Of a stretch of 14,099 nt of DNA, positions 1-6,456 are shown one piece after another. Numbering within the stretch: position 1 is the first letter of the stretch; every line of letters starts with the position of its first letter. A model generated the notes under the pieces. That model did not search any database. It worked only from the letters and a program-made list of their open reading frames with translations, and had not been told where the DNA came from. The DNA comes from an uncultured Amylibacter sp. (lineage in GTDB: Bacteria; Pseudomonadota; Alphaproteobacteria; Rhodobacterales; Rhodobacteraceae): NCBI GenBank assembly GCA_938001995.1, contig CALLAV010000114.1:1-14099 (forward strand), read 5' to 3'. The position numbers were made by a program, and so were the translations under genes.

Positions 1-62
1 CCGCTGCGTTCAAATTGAAAGACGCCGTTGCCAGCTTCGAATTCTTCTTCGATCTGTGTCAT
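1..62 (-). CDS. 5' end of an unidentified gene, downstream in the suf operon (partial)
   Basis: An ATG at 62 on the minus strand opens a frame that runs without a stop to the window edge (20 codons seen). The visible N-terminus begins MTQIEEEFEAGNGVFQFERS, acidic and then mixed, with no signal peptide or membrane segment. It lies 36 bases after the stop of the Yip1-type gene and on the same strand, so it could be the next gene of the suf operon. A weak purine-rich stretch (GCAGAGCAGG) ends four bases before the ATG. It does not look like the usual start of SufS, SufE or SufT, and I do not recognise it. Twenty residues are too few to assign a function, and this could even be a chance frame. 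Confidence 0.4.
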   Translation of the reverse strand, partial: MTQIEEEFEAGNGVFQFERS

Positions 63-80
63 ATGCCTGCTCTGCTTTTT

Positions 81-97
81 ATGTTGTTTATCAACAT
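81..97. repeat. Small inverted repeat in the gap after the Yip1-type gene
   Basis: ATGTTG and CAACAT form a perfect 6-base inverted repeat around a 5-base loop (TTTAT), between the stop of the Yip1-type gene and the next start. It is AT-rich and, read on the minus strand, is followed by A residues rather than T residues. It is therefore not a convincing terminator of the suf operon. It may mark an RNA-processing or stability point, or mean nothing. Confidence 0.3.
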
Positions 98-98
98 T

Positions 99-599
99 TT
101 ACTGAGCCTTGGCTGTGCGCGGAAATTCTGTATGCGCAAGGCACGTGACCCATTGCCAAAAGAAAACCACAGTGGCCAGCAGGGAAGCAACCAAAAAAAC
201 GGGTGGGCTGGCAAACACTTTGAGGATGCCGCTAATCAGCACCAGCGGCGTGGCAACCATAACGGCCCACATGATCGCAAGACGCGCGGTTTGCCAACTG
301 CCCTGCCCTTTGAAAGGTTTCAGGATCAAATGGGACAAACCAGCAATCGCATAAAGCAGTAGAACGCCGAAAAAGACGCGCCAGATAAACAGCGCCCCTG
401 CCCGACCGTTCAGAACGTCGCTGCTTTCGCCCGCTGTTGTGACACCAGCCGCAATCGCAGGCAGTTCAGAGACGAACGATAGGAAACAGGCCGTCAAACC
501 CAGCATCATGATCCGAGGTTCGGTCATGATCTGCACCTGATGGTCCATTTCACGCCGCGGACTGCGATAGGCCGCGGCGATATCGCCAAGGATCGACAT
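99..599 (-). CDS. Yip1-family four-helix membrane protein, coupled to sufD
   Basis: 166-residue integral membrane protein. The N-terminus (MSILGDIAAAYRSPRREM) resembles the short amphipathic start I recall from Yip1-family proteins next to sufD in Rhodobacteraceae. Four hydrophobic segments are visible at about residues 30-51, 70-93, 104-128 and 133-154, joined by short loops. The polar N-terminus and basic C-terminal tail (RTAKAQ) suggest both ends are cytoplasmic. Its ATG shares one base with the sufD stop (TAATG on the minus strand), which strongly suggests translational coupling and co-expression with the Fe-S assembly genes. No catalytic motif is visible. Its role is unknown; bringing SUF to the membrane or handling a substrate is only inference. 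The family name rests on remembered resemblance and topology. Confidence 0.8.
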   Translation of the reverse strand: MSILGDIAAAYRSPRREMDHQVQIMTEPRIMMLGLTACFLSFVSELPAIAAGVTTAGESSDVLNGRAGALFIWRVFFGVLLLYAIAGLSHLILKPFKGQGSWQTARLAIMWAVMVATPLVLISGILKVFASPPVFLVASLLATVVFFWQWVTCLAHTEFPRTAKAQ

Positions 600-1888
600 T
601 AGCCGTGACGCCGTGCCATCCAGCGTTCCAAACGGGCGCGGATGTCATCAGCAAGTGTGTCGTCTTCGATCTCGTCTATGGCTTCGCCAAGGAACGCGAG
701 CGTAAGCATGTCTTGGGCTTCTTTGTGTGGGATGCCGCGCGACGTCAGATAGAACAATGCTGTGTCGTCCAACGCGCCAACGGTCGAGCCATGCGAACAG
801 GCCACGTCATCGGCATAGATTTCCAGCTCTGGTTTGGCTTGGAACGTGGAGTTATCGTCAAGAAGCAGGCCTTGGCTGATTTGATAGCCATCGGTTTTTT
901 GTGCGTCTGGCTTCACCAAAATCTTGCCTTGGAACACGCCAACCGCACCGTTGCGTAGCACCTTTTTATAGACCTGACGGCTTTCGCAGTTCACGCCGTC
1001 GTGGGTGATGAACACTGTGTCGTCGTGGTGGAAATCCCCGTCGCCAGCGCATGCGCCTGCTACCGTTGCATGAGCATTGTCGCCTGTGAATTCAATAATA
1101 GCTTCGTTCCGCGTCAGCACGCCATTCACGGTGAGGGTGAAGGATTTGAAGGAACTTGCTGTGCCCAAACGCGCAAAAATATGCGTCACAGCACGACGTT
1201 CATGATCGCGGCCTTGGGCGCGAACGTGGTGGAAAGATGCGTTGTCTGCGACCTCTACCTCCATCACTTTGTTGAAACGTGCGGCGGCGGGGCCGTTTTC
1301 CAAAATTGTAAGGTCTGCGCCCTTTTCCAGCTTGATCGTATGGTGGATCGTGGCGTCAGAATTTTCGTCTTCGTGCAGGTAGATCAAGCTGATCGGTTTT
1401 GCGCCCTTACCCGTTGCGCGGATGACCGTGCCTTGTGTGGCCGTCGCGGTGTTAAGTGCCGCAAGTGGACGTGGCACAGGACGTTGCGCATTGCGCTCTA
1501 GTGTGCCGTAAAGGCTTGATACCCAAAGGATATCTGCGCTGCCAGCGGTTTCCAATGTTTCAATTTCCACACCCGCAAGATCAAGCGCGTCAGACATATC
1601 CGCATTAAAAATACCGTCCACAAAGAACAGTTTTACGCGGTCAACGTTGTCGAACAAGCTGATTTCGTCGGCATCGAAAATCGCTGCTGGCGTGGGCGTA
1701 TCGGACGTAAGCGTTGTTGGGTCCGTGTACTTCCAATACTCATCCCGCTTTTGCGGCATGCCATATTCGGACGCACTGGCAAGCGCGGATTTGCGCGCTT
1801 CGGTGATCCATTTGCCACCCGTTGGCAGCGCCACGTCGGGCATCACATAGGCCGTCTTTTTGATCGGCTTGCGGTCTGCGTACATCAT
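599..1888 (-). CDS. sufD: SufD, Fe-S cluster assembly scaffold subunit
   Basis: 429-residue SufD, the partner of SufB in the SufB-SufC2-SufD scaffold that builds Fe-S clusters in the cytoplasm. The N-terminal helical part carries the characteristic RDEYWKYTDP motif (about residues 48-57). The C-terminal beta-helix part ends in the family hallmark CSHGSTVGALD starting at residue 364, followed by the helical tail (LFYLTSRGIP) that docks SufC. The histidine at about 366 lies in the segment that holds the functional His360 of E. coli SufD. The first two codons are both ATG; 1888 is chosen because it directly abuts the sufC stop (TAAATG). The gene ends with TAA, whose last base begins the next gene. 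Length and motifs are normal; nothing looks broken. Confidence 0.96.
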   Translation of the reverse strand: MMYADRKPIKKTAYVMPDVALPTGGKWITEARKSALASASEYGMPQKRDEYWKYTDPTTLTSDTPTPAAIFDADEISLFDNVDRVKLFFVDGIFNADMSDALDLAGVEIETLETAGSADILWVSSLYGTLERNAQRPVPRPLAALNTATATQGTVIRATGKGAKPISLIYLHEDENSDATIHHTIKLEKGADLTILENGPAAARFNKVMEVEVADNASFHHVRAQGRDHERRAVTHIFARLGTASSFKSFTLTVNGVLTRNEAIIEFTGDNAHATVAGACAGDGDFHHDDTVFITHDGVNCESRQVYKKVLRNGAVGVFQGKILVKPDAQKTDGYQISQGLLLDDNSTFQAKPELEIYADDVACSHGSTVGALDDTALFYLTSRGIPHKEAQDMLTLAFLGEAIDEIEDDTLADDIRARLERWMARRHG

Positions 1889-2644
1889 TTAAGCAACCTC
1901 AGCCAAAATATCAGCGTAGCCGTTGTTTTCCACTTCAAGCGCCAGTTCTGGCCCACCTGATTTGATGATCTTGCCGTCCGCCATGATGTGAACCACATCT
2001 GGTTTGATGTGATCGAGCAAACGTTGGTAGTGCGTGATCACGAGGAAAGAGCGTTTCCCGTCGCGCAGCGCGTTAACACCCTCTGCCACCAGCTTCATCG
2101 CATCCACATCGAGGCCAGAGTCTGTTTCATCCAAAACACACATCTTTGGCTCTAGCATGGCCATTTGCAGGATCTCGTTGCGCTTTTTCTCACCACCAGA
2201 AAAGCCAACGTTTACAGGACGTTTCAGCATGTCGGCGTCGATTTTCAAAGACTTGGCCTTGGCGCGAACCTCTTTGAGGAATTCAGCGGCGGACAGCTCC
2301 TCTTCGCCCCGTGTTTTGCGCTGTGCGTTTACGGCGGTGCGCAAGAAGGTCATATTGCCGACACCCGGGATTTCCACGGGGTATTGGAAAGCGAGGAACA
2401 GGCCAGCTGCGGCGCGTTCTTCTGGGTCCATGTCGAGCAAGTCTTCGCCGTTCAATGTGGCAGATCCATCTGTGACCTCATAGCCATCTTTTCCTGCGAG
2501 AACGTAAGACGTTGTGGATTTACCAGACCCGTTTGGTCCCATAATGGCGTGTACTTCGCCTTCACCGATTTTCAGATCGACGCCTTTGAGGATTGTCTTT
2601 TCTTCTTCTTCAAGATCGACGCAGAGGTTTTTGATTTCTAACAT
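1889..2644 (-). CDS. sufC: SufC, ABC-type ATPase of the SUF complex
   Basis: 251-residue cytoplasmic ABC ATPase that powers SufB-SufD during Fe-S cluster assembly. Visible motifs are Walker A GPNGSGKST (36-44), Q-loop glutamine at about 87 (AFQYP), signature FSGGEKKR (148-155) with the SufC-typical GEKKR, Walker B CVLDETDSGLD (169-179) with catalytic Glu173, and the switch histidine at 205 (ITHYQRLL). There is no transmembrane part, as expected for SufC. The ATG at 2644 (MLEIKNL) is preferred over an in-frame TTG at 2668 because it matches the usual SufC N-terminus and has a purine-rich AAAGAAG just upstream. It follows a 36-base gap after the 62-residue membrane gene and abuts sufD with no spacer. 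Confidence 0.97.
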   Translation of the reverse strand: MLEIKNLCVDLEEEEKTILKGVDLKIGEGEVHAIMGPNGSGKSTTSYVLAGKDGYEVTDGSATLNGEDLLDMDPEERAAAGLFLAFQYPVEIPGVGNMTFLRTAVNAQRKTRGEEELSAAEFLKEVRAKAKSLKIDADMLKRPVNVGFSGGEKKRNEILQMAMLEPKMCVLDETDSGLDVDAMKLVAEGVNALRDGKRSFLVITHYQRLLDHIKPDVVHIMADGKIIKSGGPELALEVENNGYADILAEVA

Positions 2645-2662
2645 TTTTCTTCTTTCGGATAA

Positions 2663-2674
2663 GGCCAAAAGGCC
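2663..2674. repeat. GGCC-AAAA-GGCC inverted repeat ahead of sufC
   Basis: A GC-only 4-base stem with a 4-base loop sits in the 36-base gap between the small membrane gene and sufC, about 19 bases upstream of the sufC ATG. It has no T-tract on the minus strand, so it is not a terminator. It could be an RNA processing or stability element that adjusts sufC expression relative to the upstream cistrons, but a stem this short may be chance. Confidence 0.3.
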
Positions 2675-2680
2675 AGTGTT

Positions 2681-2869
2681 CTATTTTGAGGATTTGTTAC
2701 GGGTGATGTAGCGGAACATAAGCGCTGCCATAGCCCCCATAAGGATTGAGAATACGAAGTTGATCAGGAATGGCCCGCCCATACCTGTGGTCTGTCCACC
2801 AAAGAGCACTGCAAAAAATACGGCAAAGCCGTATTTGTAGTGATCGGGTTGAGCGCGGAACCAAGTCAT
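2681..2869 (-). CDS. Small two-helix membrane protein within the suf operon (unknown)
   Basis: 62-residue hydrophobic protein that I do not recognise. It starts MTWFRAQPDHYKYG, then shows two likely membrane segments at about 13-28 and 33-54 separated by a Gly-rich turn (GGQTTGMGG), and ends with a basic, serine-rich tail (RYITRNKSSK) that is probably cytoplasmic. There are no cysteines, so direct cluster binding through Cys is unlikely. Its ATG overlaps the TGA of the preceding membrane gene by one base (TGATG), so the two are almost certainly co-translated. I have a general memory of small unnamed proteins between sufB and sufC in Rhodobacteraceae, but no function. It is accepted as real because of the tight packing and protein-like composition. 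Confidence 0.75.
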   Translation of the reverse strand: MTWFRAQPDHYKYGFAVFFAVLFGGQTTGMGGPFLINFVFSILMGAMAALMFRYITRNKSSK

Positions 2870-3252
2870 CAGCGGGTTACTTTCGGAATGTTCGAGGCTT
2901 TGCGCTGCATTGCGTCGATTTGCTTTTGTTTTTCAGCTTCGCGGTTTGCGCGCTGTAATTGTCCGGAACGCAATTTGTTTTTGCTTAGCGTCATTGATAG
3001 GATTACTCCTCCAATGATCCCAATTACCCAACCAACCAAGCAGGAATAGAGTGTGTTTATTTGCTCAAATGAAGTTCCGAGCAAAAAGCCAGCGAACAGC
3101 CCAATACATGCAATCAAAAAGATCGTAGACAGCGTTGAGAGCACGGGATCGTGTTTGCCGCCCATAAACTCTTGCGACCCTTCTGGGTGTAAACGAGAGA
3201 TTTTATCCTTCATCTGTCGTTCAATTTGATGTGCTTGGTCTCTGTGACGCAT
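2869..3252 (-). CDS. Two-helix membrane protein with charged tail, between sufB and sufC (unknown)
   Basis: 127-residue protein of unknown function. The polar N-terminus (about 1-36) is followed by two strong membrane segments at about 37-59 and 66-89, then a highly charged Lys/Arg/Glu/Gln-rich C-terminal helix (about 92-118) that could form a coiled coil or bind a partner. The first two bases after the sufB stop separate it from that gene, and its own stop overlaps the next start. An internal Met14 is a possible alternative start at 3213. Its DNA is clearly AT-richer than sufB: 3001-3120 counts to about 42% GC against about 65% for a sampled 60-base stretch of sufB. That suggests an accessory gene inserted in the operon or relaxed selection. 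No SUF-system family comes to mind. Confidence 0.78.
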   Translation of the reverse strand: MRHRDQAHQIERQMKDKISRLHPEGSQEFMGGKHDPVLSTLSTIFLIACIGLFAGFLLGTSFEQINTLYSCLVGWVIGIIGGVILSMTLSKNKLRSGQLQRANREAEKQKQIDAMQRKASNIPKVTR

Positions 3253-3254
3253 GG

Positions 3255-4766
3255 TTAACCCACTGAACCCTCAAGCGAGATCGCCACGAGCGCTTGCGCT
3301 TCCATAGCGAATTCCATCGGCAATGCTTGCAGCACTTCCTTACAGAACCCGTTCACGACCAATGCGACGGCTTCTTCTTCGTCCATGCCACGTTGGCGGC
3401 AATAGAACAGTTGCTCGTCGTCTACCTTGGATGTGGTGGCTTCGTGTTCCACACGCGCTGTGTTGTTTTTCACTTCGATGTAGGGAACCGTGTGTGCCCC
3501 GCATTTGTCGCCAATCAACAGGCTGTCACACTGAGTGTAGTTGCGCCCGTTCGCGGCTTTTGGGTGCATGGACACTAGCCCGCGATAGGTGTTTTGGGCT
3601 TTGCCTGCCGAGATGCCTTTGGACACGATCCGCGACTTAGTGTTTTTGCCAAGATGGATCATCTTGGTGCCCGTGTCGGCCTGCTGCATGTTGTTGGCGA
3701 TGGCGATGGAATAGAACTCGCCCTGTGTATCGTCGCCGCGCAGGATGCAGGACGGGTATTTCCACGTGACGGCGGAGCCTGTTTCCACTTGGGTCCACAT
3801 GACTTTAGCGCGGTCGCCACGGCAATCCGCGCGTTTCGTCACAAAGTTGTAGATGCCGCCTTTGCCGTTTTCGTCGCCCGGGAACCAGTTTTGAACGGTG
3901 GAGTATTTGATCTCGGAATCTTCGAGCAAGACGAGTTCCACCACAGCGGCGTGAAGCTGTGCCACGTCGCGTTGTGGGGCGGTGCAGCCCTCAAGGTAGG
4001 ACACATACGATCCTTTGTCCGCGATGATCAGCGTGCGTTCAAACTGGCCTGTGTTCTCGGCGTTAATACGGAAGTATGTGGACAGTTCCATCGGGCATTT
4101 GGTGCCTTCTGGGATGTAAACAAACGACCCGTCAGAAAATACGGCAGAGTTGAGGGTCGCATAGTAGTTATCGGACTGCGGAACCACAGTGCCGAGGTAT
4201 TTTTTCACCAGCTCTGGATAGTCTTGGATCGCCTCTGAGATGGAACAGAAGATAACGCCTGCTTTGAGCAATTCATCTTTGAAGGTGGTCCCAACAGACA
4301 CGGAGTCAAACACAGCATCCACAGCCACACGGCGCTCTTCTTCGGGTGCTTCAACACCAGCCAGTAGCGCTTGTTCTTTCAACGGAATGCCAAGTTTCGC
4401 GTATGTTTCCAACAGTTTGGGATCAACCTCATCCAAGGATTTCGGCTTTTCCACCATGGATTTTGGACGGGCATAGTAATACTGATCCTGAAAGTCGATC
4501 TTGGGATAATCCACCATCGCCCATTCAGGCTCTTCCATCTGCAACCAACGCGCGTAAGCTTGCAGGCGCCATTCCAGCATCCACTCAGGTTCGCCGTTCT
4601 TTTCAGAAATCAGACGCACGATGTCCTCGGACAGGCCTTTGGGCGCGTATTCGATTTCGATGTCTGTCTCGAACCCGTATTTATACTTACCACCAACGGA
4701 TTGAACGGCATCTACGGTGTCCTGATCGACGCCGTCTTTGACTTGTACTTGATCTACAGTATCCAT
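3255..4766 (-). CDS. sufB: SufB, Fe-S cluster assembly scaffold
   Basis: 503-residue SufB, the scaffold subunit on which sulfur from the desulfurase and iron are assembled into a cluster, together with SufC and SufD. The central and C-terminal beta-helix is recognisable. [13 protein letters not shown] holds Cys422 and DDEQLF holds Glu451; their 29-residue spacing equals that of the essential Cys405 and Glu434 of E. coli SufB. The C-terminal [13 protein letters not shown] segment is the usual SufC-binding region. The start is set at 4766 (MDTVDQVQ) because AAAGGA, overlapping the stop of the desulfurase, lies six bases upstream; a longer in-frame extension to 4865 would run deep into the desulfurase gene. 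The gap to the desulfurase is 10 bases. Length is normal. Confidence 0.97.
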   Translation of the reverse strand: MDTVDQVQVKDGVDQDTVDAVQSVGGKYKYGFETDIEIEYAPKGLSEDIVRLISEKNGEPEWMLEWRLQAYARWLQMEEPEWAMVDYPKIDFQDQYYYARPKSMVEKPKSLDEVDPKLLETYAKLGIPLKEQALLAGVEAPEEERRVAVDAVFDSVSVGTTFKDELLKAGVIFCSISEAIQDYPELVKKYLGTVVPQSDNYYATLNSAVFSDGSFVYIPEGTKCPMELSTYFRINAENTGQFERTLIIADKGSYVSYLEGCTAPQRDVAQLHAAVVELVLLEDSEIKYSTVQNWFPGDENGKGGIYNFVTKRADCRGDRAKVMWTQVETGSAVTWKYPSCILRGDDTQGEFYSIAIANNMQQADTGTKMIHLGKNTKSRIVSKGISAGKAQNTYRGLVSMHPKAANGRNYTQCDSLLIGDKCGAHTVPYIEVKNNTARVEHEATTSKVDDEQLFYCRQRGMDEEEAVALVVNGFCKEVLQALPMEFAMEAQALVAISLEGSVG

Positions 4767-4776
4767 GTCGTTTCCT

Positions 4777-5817
4777 TTATGCCGCGCGGGCCTTGAATTT
4801 CTTGTATTGGGCGATCCATGCGTCTGCGAAACCCATGACTTCGCCCAAGGTTGTTGTGGGGCCAAAGCTCACGCGGATGGCGGAGCTGGCGGTAATGTCG
4901 TCAAAGCCCATCGCCGTCAAGACGCGAGACTGTTTTACTTTGCCTGATGAACAAGCAGACCCTGCGGAAATGGCGTAGCCTGCAAGGTCCATCTGCATAA
5001 CCTGCGTTTCGCCTTTCCAGCCTGGCACGGCAATGCAGGATGTGTTTGGCAAACGATCCACGCCCTGCCCCACAAAGATAGCGTCGGGCGCGGCATCGGC
5101 AAGGCGGGTTTCGAGTGCATCGCGGAGTTCGCGGACGGGCTCCCAGAGGCCGTTGTCGAGTTCACGTTGAGCGGCCTCCGCAGCTGCGCCAAAGCCGGCG
5201 ATTCCTATGACATTCTCGGTGCCAGAACGGCGGCCTTGTTCTTGGCCGCCGCCTTTGATTTGTGGGGCAACATCGAGGCCTTGTTGGATCACAACTGCAC
5301 CAACGCCTTTTGGACCGCCAACTTTATGGGCCGATAGGAGTGCCATTTTCGCGCCCGACCATTCAAAGGCAAAAGGTGTTTTTCCAAAGGCTTGGACGGC
5401 GTCGCAAAGGCCAACATTGTCAAAACCGCTTTGCAAAATACCTGTTTCACTGTTTGCGGCTTGCAGCGCAGCCGTGCTTGGCTCCGAAACGACGACGATT
5501 CCGTCTTTTATCGCAAAGTCGGTGTCACACCAAGCGGCGACTGCATCATGTTCTACGTCAGCGCAGTGGAATCCATTGTTGGCGAGTGCCAAACCCGCCC
5601 CTTCAGTTGCGCCTGAGGTGAAGGCGATATCGGCAGCTTCTGCGCCAAATGCCGCTTTGATTTTAACACGGGCCGTTTCAACAATGGCGAGTGCCTTTCG
5701 CCCCTCAGCATGCACGCTCGATGGATTGCCAACCACATCCATGGCTGCAATCATCGCGTCCCGCGCCTCTGGGCGCAGCGGGGCTGTGGCGTTCCAATCT
5801 AGGTAAACGCGGCTCAT
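4777..5817 (-). CDS. Compact class-V cysteine desulfurase (NifS/IscS-like) of the suf operon
   Basis: 346-residue PLP-dependent enzyme that should convert cysteine to alanine and pass the sulfur on as a persulfide. Key features are present: [14 protein letters not shown] at the N-terminus, TSGATEG phosphate loop (67-73), His90 (VEHDAV), Asn122 in NSETG, Asp139 and Gln142 (DAVQAFGK), PLP lysine Lys165 ([10 protein letters not shown]), the [14 protein letters not shown] segment, and catalytic Cys289 in [10 protein letters not shown]. It is about 40-60 residues shorter than typical IscS/NifS, mostly between His90 and NSETG. I recall the same compact form in other Rhodobacteraceae suf operons. 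Its start overlaps the iscR stop by four bases (ATGA). Because a separate SufS may lie outside the window, I do not give it a gene symbol. Confidence 0.9.
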   Translation of the reverse strand: MSRVYLDWNATAPLRPEARDAMIAAMDVVGNPSSVHAEGRKALAIVETARVKIKAAFGAEAADIAFTSGATEGAGLALANNGFHCADVEHDAVAAWCDTDFAIKDGIVVVSEPSTAALQAANSETGILQSGFDNVGLCDAVQAFGKTPFAFEWSGAKMALLSAHKVGGPKGVGAVVIQQGLDVAPQIKGGGQEQGRRSGTENVIGIAGFGAAAEAAQRELDNGLWEPVRELRDALETRLADAAPDAIFVGQGVDRLPNTSCIAVPGWKGETQVMQMDLAGYAISAGSACSSGKVKQSRVLTAMGFDDITASSAIRVSFGPTTTLGEVMGFADAWIAQYKKFKARAA

Positions 5818-6275
5818 TTTTCGTCCACCATCTCAAACAAGGATGGGACGGCAGGGCATGGGGCCATTTGGTTGTTAATAATGTCAGACAACCGCGCAGA
5901 ATGCAGAAACACATAGACATGCGCTGACAGGCTTTCCCAAAACCGATTAGACAAAGACTGTGCGCGTGATCCTGAATTTGCACCAGACGCCCCTGCCCCT
6001 TTGGCAAGTGCGTCCATGGTCTCATCCACGGCTTCTAGAATTGTGGTAATCCGAATGGCGTCGGGATCTTGGGCGAGCGTATAACCGCCCCCCGGTCCGC
6101 GTACGCTTTCGACCACACCCGCACGACGCAGTTTCACGAAAAGCTGTTCGAGATAAGCCAATGAAATGCTTTGCCGTTCAGAAATTTCACCAAGACTAAC
6201 GCGGCCGCCTTTTGATTCTTGCGCCAAATCCACAAGCGCAATCAAAGCATATCGGCCTTTTGTGCTGAGTTTCAT
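5814..6275 (-). CDS. iscR: IscR, Rrf2-family Fe-S-responsive transcription regulator (single-cysteine type)
   Basis: 153-residue Rrf2-family winged-helix regulator. MKLSTKGRYALIALVDLA at the start, the recognition region (SLAYLEQLFVKLRRAG, about 38-53) and the wing (GPGGGYTLA, about 60-68) are canonical. Classical IscR binds [2Fe-2S] with three cysteines at about 92-104; here that stretch is GAGASGANSGSRAQSLSN with none. The only cysteine is Cys140 (APCPAVP). This matches the atypical IscR reported for Rhodobacter sphaeroides as a repressor of Fe-S genes. The ATG at 6275 is chosen over a longer frame because it gives the family N-terminus and has GGCGGA seven bases upstream. It is first in the suf operon and probably represses it when clusters are plentiful. 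Confidence 0.95.
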   Translation of the reverse strand: MKLSTKGRYALIALVDLAQESKGGRVSLGEISERQSISLAYLEQLFVKLRRAGVVESVRGPGGGYTLAQDPDAIRITTILEAVDETMDALAKGAGASGANSGSRAQSLSNRFWESLSAHVYVFLHSARLSDIINNQMAPCPAVPSLFEMVDEK

Positions 6276-6357
6276 GCGCGTTCCGCCATGGCAAGTGTTG
6301 ACGTGCGCGGTGGAAGGCCTTAGTTCAATGCAACTTGAGTGCGGCCCCCGCGCCCAA

Positions 6358-6374
6358 TTTAGAATTGTTCTAGG
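6358..6374. promoter_or_regulatory. TTTAGAA-type palindrome over the iscR -10, Irr/ICE-like operator candidate
   Basis: The plus strand holds TTTAGAA, the spacer TTG, then TTCTAGG. The core TAGAATTGTTCTA (6360-6372) is a perfect 5+3+5 inverted repeat. From memory it resembles the iron control element bound by the alphaproteobacterial iron regulator Irr (TTTAGAA-N3-TTCTAAA), with 12 of the 14 arm bases agreeing. It covers the proposed -10 of the iscR promoter. The palindrome is seen directly; binding by Irr is inference. Confidence 0.55.
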
Positions 6375-6395
6375 TTTTCCGAGCGGTTTAGTCAA
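6367..6395 (-). promoter_or_regulatory. iscR-suf operon promoter
   Basis: On the minus strand TTGACT (6390-6395) is separated by exactly 17 bases from TAGAAC (6367-6372), giving five and four of six matches to the sigma-70 consensus. Transcription would begin near 6360, leaving a leader of about 85 bases before the iscR ATG. No other promoter is evident further down the operon, so this one probably drives all the suf genes. Confidence 0.6.
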
Positions 6396-6396
6396 C
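6379..6396 (-). promoter_or_regulatory. IscR type-1-like binding site over the -35
   Basis: The minus strand reads GTTGACTAAACCGCTCGG. Against the E. coli type-1 IscR consensus as I remember it (SYTGACTRWWWYAGTCRR), the first half SYTGACTRWW matches fully and the second half matches at TCRR. It overlaps the -35 element and the spacer, where a bound repressor would block RNA polymerase. Placement upstream of iscR itself fits autoregulation. The match is by eye; binding has not been shown here. Confidence 0.5.
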
Positions 6397-6456
6397 ATCT
6401 ACGGGCGTTGAATTTCGGAATTGGAAAAACCTTTGCCATGGAGCTTGATTAAGCGA

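Noticed and set aside
1001..1501. A cysteine-rich 166-codon plus-strand frame opposite sufD
   Set aside because: The many cysteines come from antisense reading of common sufD codons; there is no ordered metal-binding motif and no promoter or ribosome site.
3594..4238. A 214-codon open frame on the plus strand opposite sufB
   Set aside because: Antisense to the most conserved part of sufB; composition is that of a shadow frame and no family is recognisable.
4767..4865. Longer sufB start adding 33 residues
   Set aside because: The extension overlaps the conserved end of the desulfurase gene and lacks a ribosome site, whereas ATG at 4766 has AAAGGA and a family-like N-terminus.
6276..6398. Longer iscR start adding 41 residues
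   Set aside because: It would cover the promoter -10 and palindrome, and the added residues are not part of the Rrf2 family; MKLSTKGRYA at 6275 is the canonical start.
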